DNA of 32,908 nt from Clostridiales bacterium (GTDB lineage: Bacteria; Bacillota; Clostridia; Lachnospirales; Lachnospiraceae), in NCBI GenBank assembly GCA_018374355.1, contig JAHAFI010000033.1, positions 1-32,908 on the forward strand, read 5' to 3'. Positions 6,174 to 15,705 of this stretch are shown piece by piece (position 1 is the first letter of the stretch; the number at the start of each line of letters is the position of its first letter). The position numbers were made by a program, and so were the translations under genes. The notes beneath the pieces are model-generated. The model was given only the letters and a program-made list of their open reading frames with translations, ran no database searches and had not been told where the DNA came from.

Positions 6174-9100
6174 ATGAAAAAGGAGGTGGCAGTTATTACT
6201 GCTGCAGAAAACACAACAAATACATACACTTTGGGAATCGATATCGGCTCCACAACAGTGAAAATTGCAATTTTAGATAAAACTCATGAAATCCTTTTTG
6301 CGGATTACAGACGGCATTTTGCCAATATTCAGGAAACTTTAGCTCAGCTCCTTGAAGAAGCGGTAGAAAAGCTTGGAGAGCTGACCGTTCATCCGGTCAT
6401 CACCGGTTCCGGCGGCCTTGCTCTGGCCAATCATCTGGAGGTTCCCTTTGTGCAGGAGGTTATCGCGGTATCTTCCTCCCTTCAGGAACGTGCACCGAAA
6501 ACCGACGTAGCCATCGAGCTGGGCGGTGAGGATGCCAAGATCATCTACTTCGAGGGCGGAAATATCGAACAGCGGATGAACGGAATCTGTGCCGGAGGTA
6601 CCGGTTCCTTTATCGATCAGATGGCTTCCCTTCTTCAGACCGATGCTTCCGGCCTGAATGAATATGCGAAAAATTATCAGGCCCTTTATCCCATTGCAGC
6701 CCGCTGCGGTGTATTTGCAAAATCCGATATCCAGCCCCTGATCAATGACGGCGCTACCAAAGAAGACCTGTCCGCATCCATTTTTCAGGCTGTTGTCAAT
6801 CAGACCATCAGCGGACTGGCCTGCGGAAAACCTATTCGCGGACATATTGCATTTTTGGGAGGACCTCTTCATTTCCTCTCGGAGCTGAAACAGGCTTTTA
6901 TCCGCACGCTGAAGCTGGATGAAGAACACACCATTGTTCCGGATAATTCCCATCTGTTTGCAGCCATCGGTTCCGCTTTGAATGCCAAAGAGGAAGTAGC
7001 CGTTTCTCTGACAGAGATGAAAGAACGGCTTGCAAACTCTGTAAAACTGGATTTTGAAGTGGCGCGTATGGAGCCGCTGTTTGCATCCCAGAAAGAATAC
7101 GACGATTTTAATGAGCGCCAGAGCCAGTACAATGTGGCAACCGCCGATCTGGAATCCTACGAGGGCAACTGCTTTTTGGGAATCGACGCAGGCTCCACCA
7201 CAACGAAAGCCGCTTTAGTAGGCGAGGACGGTTCCCTGCTCTATTCCTTTTACAGTAACAACAACGGAAATCCTCTGGCCACCACCATTCGGGCCATTCA
7301 GGATATTTACCGCCAGCTTCCGGAAACCGCCCGGATCGCTTACTCCTGTTCCACAGGTTACGGGGAAGCGCTTATTAAGGCAGCTCTCCTTCTGGATGAA
7401 GGGGAAGTTGAGACCGTTTCCCACTATTATGCCGCTGCATTTTTCAATCCTCAGGTAGACTGCATTCTGGATATCGGCGGTCAGGATATGAAATGCATCA
7501 AAATTAAAAATAATACCGTAGACAGCGTGCAGTTAAATGAAGCCTGCTCTTCCGGCTGCGGCTCCTTTATCGAGACCTTCGCAAAATCCCTGAACTACAG
7601 CGTGCAGGATTTCGCAAAAGCGGCTTTATTTGCGGAGAACCCCATCGATCTGGGTACCCGCTGTACCGTATTTATGAACTCCAAAGTAAAACAGGCTCAG
7701 AAGGAAGGTGCTTCTGTTGCGGACATCTCCGCCGGTCTGGCTTACTCTGTCATCAAAAATGCTCTTTACAAGGTTATCAAGGTTTCCGATGCCTCCGAAC
7801 TGGGCAGACAGATCGTTGTTCAGGGAGGAACCTTCTACAACGATGCGGTACTGAGAAGTTTCGAAAAAATCGCCAACTGTGAAGCTATCCGTCCCGATAT
7901 CGCCGGAATCATGGGAGCTTTCGGCGCCGCGCTGATCGCCCGGGAGCGTTTCGAGGACGGAAAAGACACCACCATGCTGCCGATTGAGAAAATCAATGAC
8001 TTGAAATATACCACCAGCATGGCGAACTGTAAGGGCTGTACCAATAGCTGCCGTCTCACCATCAACCGTTTCTCCGGCGGCCGTCAGTATATCAGCGGAA
8101 ACCGCTGTGAGCGGGGAATCGGCAAACAGAAAAACAAAGAAAACATCCCGAATCTTTTCGACTACAAATACAAAAAGATCTTCGGTTACACACCACTGGA
8201 GGCTGACAAGGCTGTTCGCGGGCAGGTGGGTATTCCCCGTGTGCTGAATATGTTTGAGAACTACCCGTTCTGGTATACCTTCTTTACACAGTTGAAGTAT
8301 CAGGTAGTCCTCTCCCCTACTTCCACAAGGAAGATTTATGAGCTGGGCATTGAATCCATCCCCAGCGAATCTGAATGCTATCCGGCAAAACTGGCTCACG
8401 GCCATGTGACATGGCTGATCAAGCAGGGTGTAAAGTTTATCTTCTATCCCTGTATTCCGTACGAGCGGACAGAATTCCCGGATTCCGTGAACCACTATAA
8501 CTGCCCGATTGTAACCTCCTATGCGGAGAACATCAAAAATAACGTGGATGAGCTGAATGACCCGTCCATTATTTTCAAAAATCCATTTATGGCTCTTACC
8601 AGCGAGGAGACCGTTACCCAGCGTCTGCTGGAGGAATTTTCCGATCTTCCTGCCAAAGAGGTAACGGACGCTGCCCACGCTGCATGGAAGGAAATGGAGC
8701 ATCTCAGAAATGATATCCGCCGGAAAGGTGAGGAAACTCTGGATTATCTGGAAAAAACAGGAAAACGGGGAATCGTTCTTGCCGGACGTCCGTACCACAT
8801 CGACCCGGAAATCCATCACGGAATCCCGGAGATGATCAACTCCTACGGGATTGCAGTGCTGACGGAGGATTCCGTTTCCCATCTGGCTCCCATTGAACGG
8901 CCTCTCCGTGTCAATGACCAGTGGATGTACCATACCCGGCTTTATGCTGCTGCAAACTTCGTCAAAGAACGGGACGATCTGGATCTGATCCAGCTTAACT
9001 CCTTCGGCTGCGGTCTGGATGCCGTAACCACCGATGAGGTACAGGAAATCCTGTCCGACAGCGGCAAGATTTATACTTGCCTGAAAATTGACGAGGTAAA

Positions 9101-10436
9101 TAATCTGGGAGCCGCCCGTATCCGTGTCCGTTCCCTGCTGGCTGCCATCCGCACCAAAGCAATGCAGCATGAGAAACGAACTATCCGTCCGTCTTCCATC
9201 AGCCGTGTGCCGTTTACTGAGGAGATGCGGAAGAAATACACAATCCTCTGTCCACAGATGTCGCCGATCCATTTCAGTATTTTACAGGCGGCCTTCAATG
9301 CCAGCGGATACAATCTGGAAGTCCTGCCCAATGACAACAAGGAAGCGGTAGATGTGGGTCTGAAATATGTCAACAACGATGCCTGCTACCCCTCCCTGAT
9401 GGTTGTAGGCCAGATTATGCAGGCTCTTTTATCCGGCAAATATGATCTGAATAAAGTAGCCATCATCATGTCACAGACGGGAGGCGGCTGCCGGGCTTCC
9501 AACTATATCGGATTCATCCGCCGGGCTTTGAAGAAAGCCGATATGGCGCATATTCCGGTAATTTCCATCAACCTCAGCGGTTTGGAGAGCAATCCGGGAT
9601 TCAAGATCACTCCCGGTCTGGCACGCCGTCTGGCTTACGGATGTATCTTCGGGGATATTCTGATGAAATGTCTGTACCGGATGCGTCCTTATGAACTGAA
9701 AAAAGGCTCAGCCAACCGCCTCCACAGAAAATGGGAAAAGATCAGCATTGACTTTATTTCCGGCAGACACCTGACTCATACAAGGTTCAAACAGATTTGC
9801 CGGACTATGATCCGGGATTTTGATCATCTTCCCATTGATGAAGAGTTGAAAAAGCCGAAAGTAGGAATCGTAGGAGAAATTCTTGTAAAATTCCTTCCCG
9901 CTGCCAACAATTATCTGGCTGAGCTTCTGGAAAAAGAAGGAGCCGAAGCTGTAGTTCCCGATCTGCTTGATTTTATGTGCTACTGCTTCTACAATCAGAA
10001 TTTCAAGTACCAGTATCTGGGATTCAAAAAGAAAGCCGCTCTGACGGCCAATGCGGGAATCGCAGCCGTAAACTGGCTGAGAAGCGCTGCTACGGAGGAG
10101 TTTAAAAAGAGCAGACATTTTGATCCTCCTGCAAATATCGAGGATTTGGCTAAGATGGCTTCCCCCATCGTATCTGTAGGAAATCAGACTGGAGAGGGAT
10201 GGTTTCTTACCGGAGAGATGATGGAGCTGATTCACAGCAACGCTAAAAATATTGTCTGCGTACAGCCTTTCGGCTGTCTTCCTAACCATGTGGTAGGAAA
10301 AGGTGTCATTAAGGCCATCCGCAGAACCCATCCGGAGGCCAATATCGTGGCAATCGACTACGATCCGGGTGCTTCTGAGGTCAACCAATTGAACCGTATC
10401 AAACTGATGCTTTCTACTGCACAGAAAAATTTGTAA
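6174..10436 (+). CDS. Large 2-hydroxyacyl-CoA dehydratase activase-like protein (double BadF/HgdC ATPase)
   Basis: The roughly 1420-residue protein joins two ASKHA ATPase domains of the HgdC/BadF type (GIDIGSTTVKIAILD about 21-35; GIDAGSTTTKAALVG about 336-350). Each has the cysteine pair that in HgdC holds a bridging [4Fe-4S] cluster: C139 and C178 in the first, C458 and C497 in the second. A four-cysteine cluster (C619, C622, C626, C645) leads into a DUF2229-like region and a C-terminal part resembling the dehydratase/double-cubane protein fold. Such proteins couple ATP hydrolysis to low-potential electron transfer in anaerobes; the physiological target of this giant class is not settled. 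No dehydratase subunits lie beside it. It is monocistronic, with promoter and terminator. The start is uncertain: ATG 6174 lacks a ribosome site, while AAAGGAGG lies just inside the frame (6179-6186). Confidence 0.88.
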   Translation: MKKEVAVITAAENTTNTYTLGIDIGSTTVKIAILDKTHEILFADYRRHFANIQETLAQLLEEAVEKLGELTVHPVITGSGGLALANHLEVPFVQEVIAVSSSLQERAPKTDVAIELGGEDAKIIYFEGGNIEQRMNGICAGGTGSFIDQMASLLQTDASGLNEYAKNYQALYPIAARCGVFAKSDIQPLINDGATKEDLSASIFQAVVNQTISGLACGKPIRGHIAFLGGPLHFLSELKQAFIRTLKLDEEHTIVPDNSHLFAAIGSALNAKEEVAVSLTEMKERLANSVKLDFEVARMEPLFASQKEYDDFNERQSQYNVATADLESYEGNCFLGIDAGSTTTKAALVGEDGSLLYSFYSNNNGNPLATTIRAIQDIYRQLPETARIAYSCSTGYGEALIKAALLLDEGEVETVSHYYAAAFFNPQVDCILDIGGQDMKCIKIKNNTVDSVQLNEACSSGCGSFIETFAKSLNYSVQDFAKAALFAENPIDLGTRCTVFMNSKVKQAQKEGASVADISAGLAYSVIKNALYKVIKVSDASELGRQIVVQGGTFYNDAVLRSFEKIANCEAIRPDIAGIMGAFGAALIARERFEDGKDTTMLPIEKINDLKYTTSMANCKGCTNSCRLTINRFSGGRQYISGNRCERGIGKQKNKENIPNLFDYKYKKIFGYTPLEADKAVRGQVGIPRVLNMFENYPFWYTFFTQLKYQVVLSPTSTRKIYELGIESIPSESECYPAKLAHGHVTWLIKQGVKFIFYPCIPYERTEFPDSVNHYNCPIVTSYAENIKNNVDELNDPSIIFKNPFMALTSEETVTQRLLEEFSDLPAKEVTDAAHAAWKEMEHLRNDIRRKGEETLDYLEKTGKRGIVLAGRPYHIDPEIHHGIPEMINSYGIAVLTEDSVSHLAPIERPLRVNDQWMYHTRLYAAANFVKERDDLDLIQLNSFGCGLDAVTTDEVQEILSDSGKIYTCLKIDEVNNLGAARIRVRSLLAAIRTKAMQHEKRTIRPSSISRVPFTEEMRKKYTILCPQMSPIHFSILQAAFNASGYNLEVLPNDNKEAVDVGLKYVNNDACYPSLMVVGQIMQALLSGKYDLNKVAIIMSQTGGGCRASNYIGFIRRALKKADMAHIPVISINLSGLESNPGFKITPGLARRLAYGCIFGDILMKCLYRMRPYELKKGSANRLHRKWEKISIDFISGRHLTHTRFKQICRTMIRDFDHLPIDEELKKPKVGIVGEILVKFLPAANNYLAELLEKEGAEAVVPDLLDFMCYCFYNQNFKYQYLGFKKKAALTANAGIAAVNWLRSAATEEFKKSRHFDPPANIEDLAKMASPIVSVGNQTGEGWFLTGEMMELIHSNAKNIVCVQPFGCLPNHVVGKGVIKAIRRTHPEANIVAIDYDPGASEVNQLNRIKLMLSTAQKNL

Positions 10437-10440
10437 TTTT

Positions 10441-10494
10441 AAAAGGCGATGCTCCAATAGAAGAATTACACTTCTATGGGCATCGCCTTTTTTT
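10441..10494 (+). terminator. Strong terminator after the activase gene
   Basis: AAAGGCGATGC pairs with GCATCGCCTTT, with an inner ATAGAAG/CTTCTAT arm, followed by eight or more T residues. It lies between convergent genes; the minus-strand side has a TTTT run too, so it may work both ways. Confidence 0.9.
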
Positions 10495-10505
10495 CATCAA
10501 ATTTT

Positions 10506-10982
10506 TTAAAATCCTTCTTTTCTGCGCTGTTTCCGCAAAGCGTACCGCTTCTGTCCGCCTTCCCATTCCGCTTTTTCATTTTCCGTTTCCACCAGAAGCC
10601 CCGGAACCTGTACCGGATGGTGATTCCGGTCTACGGCAACCATCACCACATAGGCACGGTTGATCATTTTTCGCATTCCCCGGCGGTTCTCTACATAAGT
10701 ATCTACCCGCACCTCCATGGAAGTCCTTCCTACATAAGTGATTTTTCCCCGGAGGACAATCACATCATCTACGGTAGCCCCTTCCTTAAAATTCAGGTTG
10801 TCAATAGCCGCGGTTGTAATATCCGACTCGCTGTGGCGCATGGCAACAATACTGGCAATCTCGTCAATCCAGCTCATCAACTGACCGCCGAACAGGTTGC
10901 CGTACCCATTTAGATACATCGGGCGCATCAGGTATGTCTGCTCGGTCTGTGATTCGGACACCCTTTTATATCTTTTTTCCAT
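10506..10982 (-). CDS. Hot-dog acyl-CoA thioesterase (YciA/BFIT-like)
   Basis: The 158-residue protein has the single hot-dog domain of acyl-CoA hydrolases. The helix region NGYGNLFGGQLMSWIDEIAS carries the conserved N-x2-G-x2-FGG-x4-W-x-D pattern, with the catalytic Asp in WID. VDDVIVLRGKITYVGRTSMEVRV is the central sheet. It would cleave acyl-CoA to free acid and CoA in the cytoplasm; chain-length choice cannot be read. The basic C-terminus (RYALRKQRRKEGF) is a common tail. It follows the flippase gene by 27 nt on the same strand and probably ends that transcript at the shared terminator. Confidence 0.9.
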   Translation of the reverse strand: MEKRYKRVSESQTEQTYLMRPMYLNGYGNLFGGQLMSWIDEIASIVAMRHSESDITTAAIDNLNFKEGATVDDVIVLRGKITYVGRTSMEVRVDTYVENRRGMRKMINRAYVVMVAVDRNHHPVQVPGLLVETENEKAEWEGGQKRYALRKQRRKEGF

Positions 10983-11009
10983 TTTTTTGCTCCTGCTCTG
11001 TTTTTTATT

Positions 11010-12632
11010 TTACCGAAATACTTTGATCATTTTCAAAATTTTCACCATATAACTTCCCATGGGGAATTTTCTCATCTGTTCCTCTGTGGTTTTCGTAACT
11101 ACCACATAGAGAATCAGGTATGCCATTGCACCTCCTACCACGGCAATTCCCAGACAGACAATACGAACCGGTATCACCAGATGCAGGCCATAATACAGTA
11201 TCCATGCCGCAGCACCCATTCCTGCTGCAGCCAGCAGCGGCTTGCCGTATCCGTCCACAAAATCATTTTTGTGTCCCAGATATTTTTTCAGTGAAACAGC
11301 ATTCAGCATACACATACATACCGCAAACACCAGACTTGCCACCAGAACTGAAAACACACCCATCTGCGGAAAGAAAAAGGAACACAGGGCAACGGTAACA
11401 ACATTCAGCGCCAGAGAAATGGCGGAGTTCCTAAGAGGAATCTTAGGCTGACCGATGGCCTGTAAAACCCCATTGGTAATCGTGGACAGGGCTGAGAAGA
11501 CAACTGTCACAGAACCAACCACCAGAAGCATCCCGGACAGATCTGTACATTTTGGGAACAGGATTTTTGTGATCGGGAATGCCAGTACCGCCAGTCCCAC
11601 CGCTGCCGGAATACAGAGGAACATGGTGAGACGGATACCCTCATTGATCTTCTTATTGGCATTTTCAAATTTTTTCATCACATACAGAGAGGCAATCTCC
11701 GGCATCATAGCCGATGAAGTCGCACTGGACAGTGCCAGAGGGATATTGATAAGCGTCACATAGGAGTTGCTGTACTCTCCCCACTGGCTGCTGACGGTTT
11801 TATCTGCCACACCTTTTAAAGCAAGGATGTCCGAAAAAATCTTAGAATCCAGATAACTGCTGGCATTGTAAATAAAGGTATTGAAAATAATCGGCGTAAC
11901 CATAAGGAAAATGATCTTCATCACATTTCCCAGCGTTTCCTCCTGTCTATGGCGGTCGGAGGCTATCTTGCGCATCAGTGTTTTCCTGTTCAGGGAATAC
12001 ACAAAGCACATAAACAAAAGAGCCACAATTACCCCGGCTCCCGTACCCATGGTACCGCCTGCCGCACCGTAAATGGCGCTTGACACCTCATCCGTTCCAA
12101 AGCTTTTTATCAGAAGCCAAGCCGCTGCAATGCTGACGATGGCGTGGGCAATCTGTTCCAGAATCTGTGAGATGGACGTGGGCATCATAGTATTATGGGC
12201 CTGAAAATATCCCCGCATAACGCCCAGAATCGCAGACAGAAAGATGGTTGGCGCCAGCATCTGAAGAGCCAGAAGAGCCTCCTGCTGATTTCGGGGAAGG
12301 AGATATTTTCCCAGAAAAAGCGCTGCCAAGGCTGCAAGGCCGCCCACGATTGCCGCATAAATCAAGGCTCCGTGAAAAACCTTCTGGGCATTCCGATACT
12401 GTTTGAGCGCAAGTCTCTCGGAAATCACCTTGGAGACTGCCATAGGGATACTATAAGAAGAAATCAACAGCAGGATAACGTACACGCTGTTGGCATACCC
12501 GTAATATCCCAATCCTTCATTTCCCAGAATCGAGTTTAACGGACTTCGGTAAAGAAGGCCGATGATTCTGGATATCAAAGTAGCCATCATTAAAAATGAG
12601 GCGTTTTTTACTAATGCATTACTTTTACCCAT
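11010..12632 (-). CDS. MurJ/SpoVB-type polysaccharide or lipid II flippase (YtgP-like)
   Basis: The 540-residue integral membrane protein has about fourteen predicted spans. Its start, KNASFLMMATLISRIIGLLYRSPL, is typical of the MOP-superfamily group that includes B. subtilis YtgP (MurJ) and SpoVB, which move lipid-linked cell-wall precursors across the membrane. Length matches YtgP (about 540). Further marks are RGYFQAHNTMMPTSISQILEQ and ALSTITNGVLQAIGQPKIPL. I cannot separate MurJ from SpoVB by sequence reading alone. GGAGAG precedes the ATG. It follows ung by 14 nt and is likely cotranscribed with it. Confidence 0.88.
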   Translation of the reverse strand: MGKSNALVKNASFLMMATLISRIIGLLYRSPLNSILGNEGLGYYGYANSVYVILLLISSYSIPMAVSKVISERLALKQYRNAQKVFHGALIYAAIVGGLAALAALFLGKYLLPRNQQEALLALQMLAPTIFLSAILGVMRGYFQAHNTMMPTSISQILEQIAHAIVSIAAAWLLIKSFGTDEVSSAIYGAAGGTMGTGAGVIVALLFMCFVYSLNRKTLMRKIASDRHRQEETLGNVMKIIFLMVTPIIFNTFIYNASSYLDSKIFSDILALKGVADKTVSSQWGEYSNSYVTLINIPLALSSATSSAMMPEIASLYVMKKFENANKKINEGIRLTMFLCIPAAVGLAVLAFPITKILFPKCTDLSGMLLVVGSVTVVFSALSTITNGVLQAIGQPKIPLRNSAISLALNVVTVALCSFFFPQMGVFSVLVASLVFAVCMCMLNAVSLKKYLGHKNDFVDGYGKPLLAAAGMGAAAWILYYGLHLVIPVRIVCLGIAVVGGAMAYLILYVVVTKTTEEQMRKFPMGSYMVKILKMIKVFR

Positions 12633-12646
12633 GTGCTCTCCTGCCT

Positions 12647-13321
12647 TTATCTGTTTTCAATCTGCCAGTCTATCGGCTCCAGACCGTGACTGCTGAGATA
12701 TTCGTTTGTCCTGCTGAAGGGACGGCTGCCGAAAAATCCCCGGTATGCCGACAGCGGACTGGGATGAGGCGCCTCCAGAATCATATGCTTCTCAGGATTC
12801 AGCATACTTTTTTTCATCTGCGCAGGACGTCCCCAGAGAATAAATACCATGGGACGGTCCTGAGCAGCCAAAACACGGATTGCCGCATCGGTAAACTCCT
12901 CCCAGCCGATTCCCCTGTGGGAGTTGGCCTGATGAGCACGCACCGTGAGCACCGTATTTAAAAGCAGTACCCCCTGCCTTGCCCATTTTTCCAGATACCC
13001 GTTATTTGGAATATAACATCCCAGATCGTCTTCCAGTTCTTTATAGATATTGACCAGAGACGGAGGAATCTCCACCTCCGGTTTTACGGAAAAGCAAAGG
13101 CCGTGAGCCTGTCCCTCTCCGTGATAAGGGTCCTGTCCCAAAATCACCACCTTCACCTGATCCAGCGGTGTAAAATGAAAGGCATTAAAGATATCATTCC
13201 CTGCGGGAAAAATCTGATGCGAGGCATATTCCTGTCCAACAATTTCAAATAATTTCTTATAGTACGGCTTATGGAATTCTTCTTTCAAAGCCTGTGCCCA
13301 TGCTCCTGTAATCGGCGGCAT
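12647..13321 (-). CDS. ung: Uracil-DNA glycosylase, family 1
   Basis: The 224-residue enzyme removes uracil from DNA as the first step of base-excision repair. Visible are the water-activating motif GQDPYHGEGQAHGLCFSV with Asp64, LLLNTVLTVRAHQANSH (uracil-binding Asn), FILWGRPAQ, and the leucine-loop motif HPSPLSAYRGFFGSRPF with His186. Size is normal for the family. It sits 17 nt after hisF and 14 nt before the flippase gene, forming a mixed operon with no evident functional link. Confidence 0.97.
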   Translation of the reverse strand: MPPITGAWAQALKEEFHKPYYKKLFEIVGQEYASHQIFPAGNDIFNAFHFTPLDQVKVVILGQDPYHGEGQAHGLCFSVKPEVEIPPSLVNIYKELEDDLGCYIPNNGYLEKWARQGVLLLNTVLTVRAHQANSHRGIGWEEFTDAAIRVLAAQDRPMVFILWGRPAQMKKSMLNPEKHMILEAPHPSPLSAYRGFFGSRPFSRTNEYLSSHGLEPIDWQIENR

Positions 13322-13338
13322 ACGCTTCCACTCCTTTC

Positions 13339-14100
13339 CTACAGACGTACCGGGAGTCCCCGGTCCTGCAGATATGTTTTTACTTCTTTAATTTCCAGTT
13401 CTTTATAGTGAAACAGGGATGCAGCCAGCGCCGCATCTGCCCCGCCTTCTGTCAGAGCCTCATAAAAATGCTCCAGCGTACCTGCGCCGCCGGAAGCGAT
13501 CACCGGGATGGAAACCGCATCCGCAATAGCCCGGGTAAGTTTCAAATCATACCCTGCCTTCGTTCCATCCCCGTCCATACTGGTGAGCAGAATCTCTCCC
13601 GCTCCCAAAGCCTCCGCTTTTTTCGCCCATTCCACGGCATCCAGCCCCACATCGATACGGCCGCCGTTTTTGTATACATTCCAGCCGCTTCCGTCTGGGC
13701 GTTTCTTTGCATCAATGGCTACCACTACGCACTGACTGCCGAATTTCAGCGCCGCCTCCCGAATCAGCTCGGGACGGTTCAGAGCGGAGGAATTGATGGA
13801 AATCTTATCCGCACCTTCTCTCAGCAGCAGTTTAAAATCCTCCACTGTGCGGATACCGCCTCCTACCGTGAAGGGGATAAATACATTTTCTGCTACCTTC
13901 CGCACCATGTCCACCACGGTATTCCGGTTGTCGGAGGATGCAGTGATATCCAAAAATACTACTTCATCAGCTCCCGCCGCATCGTAGGCCTTCGCAATCT
14001 CCACCGGGTCTCCCGCATCCTGAAGGTCAACAAAATTGACCCCCTTGACCACTCTTCCATTATTTACATCCAGACAGGGAATAATTCGTTTCGTCAACAT
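13339..14100 (-). CDS. hisF: Imidazole glycerol phosphate synthase, cyclase subunit
   Basis: The 253-residue TIM barrel joins PRFAR and ammonia to give imidazole glycerol phosphate plus AICAR in histidine synthesis. MLTKRIIPCLDVNNGRVVKG carries catalytic Asp11, and VVAIDAKK carries Asp130. FTVGGGIRT and IASGGAGT are the phosphate-binding loops. ATG 14100 is preferred over 14133 because all family members start this way and AAAGGAGG precedes it. It begins one base after the hisH stop, so the two subunits are translationally coupled. No other his genes are in the window. Confidence 0.97.
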   Translation of the reverse strand: MLTKRIIPCLDVNNGRVVKGVNFVDLQDAGDPVEIAKAYDAAGADEVVFLDITASSDNRNTVVDMVRKVAENVFIPFTVGGGIRTVEDFKLLLREGADKISINSSALNRPELIREAALKFGSQCVVVAIDAKKRPDGSGWNVYKNGGRIDVGLDAVEWAKKAEALGAGEILLTSMDGDGTKAGYDLKLTRAIADAVSIPVIASGGAGTLEHFYEALTEGGADAALAASLFHYKELEIKEVKTYLQDRGLPVRL

Positions 14101-14101
14101 T

Positions 14102-14725
14102 CTAACGCCCTCCTTTTCCTGAAATGGCAGCAAAATTTCTCAAAATCTGCAGTCCCACCTGAGAACTTTTCTCCGGATGGAACTGGCAGGCAAAGATATT
14201 GTCTTTCTCCACGGAGGCATGGATGTACGTTCCGTATTCCGTGGCCGCAGTCACGATTTCTTCCTCCTCGGCCTTCAGATAATAGGAGTGGACGAAATAC
14301 ACGCAGGAATTTTCTTCAATCCCTTCAAAAAGCCGCCCTCTATTTGGAAAGGTCAGATGATTCCATCCCATGTGGGGAATCTTCAGCCCCGGCTTCGACG
14401 GAATTCTGCAAATCTCTCCTTTTAAGATTCCAAGCCCTTCCACTCCGGGGCTTTCCTCACTTCGTTCAAACAGTAACTGCAATCCCAGACAGATCCCTAA
14501 AAACGGGGTTTGCCGCTCTGTTACCTCTTTTATCACAGACACCAGACCAAAGCTATGCAGATTCTTCATGGCATCCGCAAAACATCCAACCCCGGGAAGA
14601 ATCACTTTATCTGCACGTAGGATTTCCTGAGGATTTCTCGTTACCAGTACCTCTTCCCCGATAAGCTGCAATGCTTTCTCTACACTTTTCATATTGCCTG
14701 CATCGTAATCAATCAGCGCTATCAT
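14102..14725 (-). CDS. hisH: Imidazole glycerol phosphate synthase, glutamine amidotransferase subunit
   Basis: The 207-residue class I amidotransferase makes ammonia from glutamine and channels it to HisF. The triad is Cys79 in GICLGLQLL, His183 and Glu185 in QFHPEKSS. The start MIALIDYDAGNMKSVEKAL is the family N-terminus, so ATG 14725 (AGAGGG upstream) is taken rather than the upstream 14773. It is the first of a likely run hisH-hisF-ung-flippase-thioesterase; it follows the ZIP gene by 68 nt, where a separate promoter is possible but not clear. Confidence 0.97.
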   Translation of the reverse strand: MIALIDYDAGNMKSVEKALQLIGEEVLVTRNPQEILRADKVILPGVGCFADAMKNLHSFGLVSVIKEVTERQTPFLGICLGLQLLFERSEESPGVEGLGILKGEICRIPSKPGLKIPHMGWNHLTFPNRGRLFEGIEENSCVYFVHSYYLKAEEEEIVTAATEYGTYIHASVEKDNIFACQFHPEKSSQVGLQILRNFAAISGKGGR

Positions 14726-14793
14726 GGTATTCCCTCCTCTTTCCGTACTTTCTATAAATCGACAAAATTTCAAACTTTAGTGTACCACAAAAT

Positions 14794-15552
14794 CTAGCCC
14801 AATGCCACATCTAATATCATCATTAGCAGAAATCCCGCAGAAAATCCCACTGTACCGATATGATACTTTCTGTTTTCCATGGCATCGGGAAGCAGCTCCT
14901 CGATTACCACATAAAACATCGCCCCTGCGGAAAATGCCAGCAGATACGGCAGGAGCGGCCGAAGCCATGCACCAAGAAGAATCATGCAGAAGGCCGCCGC
15001 AGGCTCTGCCAAGCCGGATAATGACCCCAGAAAAAAAGACCTGACTCTGGAGCAGCCCTGATTTCTAAAGGGGAGAGCTACGATAAAGCCTTCCGGAATA
15101 TTCTGGATGCCAATCCCCACTGCCAGAGCAAAGGCTGCGGCTTTTGTAATTCCTGATTCCCCGTTTAATAATCCGGCAAAAGCAGCTCCCACAGACAGTC
15201 CCTCCGGAATATTGTGGACAGTGACTGCAAGAACCAGAAGCCTGTTCTTTTTCCTGCTCCCCTGCTCTCTTTTATGAAACCACAGAATCAGCCGGTCACC
15301 GGCAATCAAAAACAGAATCCCTCCGACAAAGCCTATCACTGCCGGAACAAAGGAAAACACACCCAGATGCCCCTCCAGTTCCATCGCCGGGATCAGAAGG
15401 GACCAGATGGAAGCGGCTACCATTACGCCGGACGCAAAACCCGTGAGACTTTGTTCCACCATCCGACCGATTTCTTTTTTCAGAAAGCAGATAAAAGCCG
15501 CGCCCAGTATGGTACCCAGACAGGGGATCATAATTCCTGAGAAAATTTGCAT
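14794..15552 (-). CDS. ZIP-family divalent metal transporter
   Basis: The 252-residue membrane protein has about eight spans. The ZIP metal-site motifs are both visible: VHNIPEGLSVG (span 4) and IQNIPEGFIV (span 5), plus EELLPDA further on. GxxxG-rich helices and a charged loop (FHKREQGSRKKNR) lie between spans 3 and 4. This fits the ZupT/GufA-like branch importing zinc or other divalent cations. It is the first gene upstream of hisH on the same strand. Metal choice is not readable. Confidence 0.9.
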   Translation of the reverse strand: MQIFSGIMIPCLGTILGAAFICFLKKEIGRMVEQSLTGFASGVMVAASIWSLLIPAMELEGHLGVFSFVPAVIGFVGGILFLIAGDRLILWFHKREQGSRKKNRLLVLAVTVHNIPEGLSVGAAFAGLLNGESGITKAAAFALAVGIGIQNIPEGFIVALPFRNQGCSRVRSFFLGSLSGLAEPAAAFCMILLGAWLRPLLPYLLAFSAGAMFYVVIEELLPDAMENRKYHIGTVGFSAGFLLMMILDVALG

Positions 15553-15634
15553 ACAGTCATACCTTATTTCCAGTCGTTACTGTTATCATATGAAACAGCT
15601 TCCGGTTCGGTTCCTTATCCCTTGAAATGCAGAA

Positions 15635-15660
15635 ACGGAGAAATCCTTTGGATTCTCCGT
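15635..15660 (-). terminator. Hairpin after the siroheme reductase gene
   Basis: ACGGAG(A)AATCC pairs with GGATTCTCCGT around a three-base loop. On the minus strand it is followed by TTTCTGCATTTC, a weak T tract. It lies between the reductase stop and the ZIP start, so it probably ends the two-component/reductase transcript. Confidence 0.5.
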
Positions 15661-15705
15661 CTCGCCCTTTTCTTCCTGAAAACTACCGGCCACACTGCTG
15701 CAAAA

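Noticed and set aside
7626..9272. 548-codon open frame on the minus strand
   Set aside because: It lies wholly inside the activase gene in antisense, has no family features, and is explained by the codon bias of the real gene. Similar long antisense frames (16581-17630, 13408-14664, 5075-5665) are rejected for the same reason.
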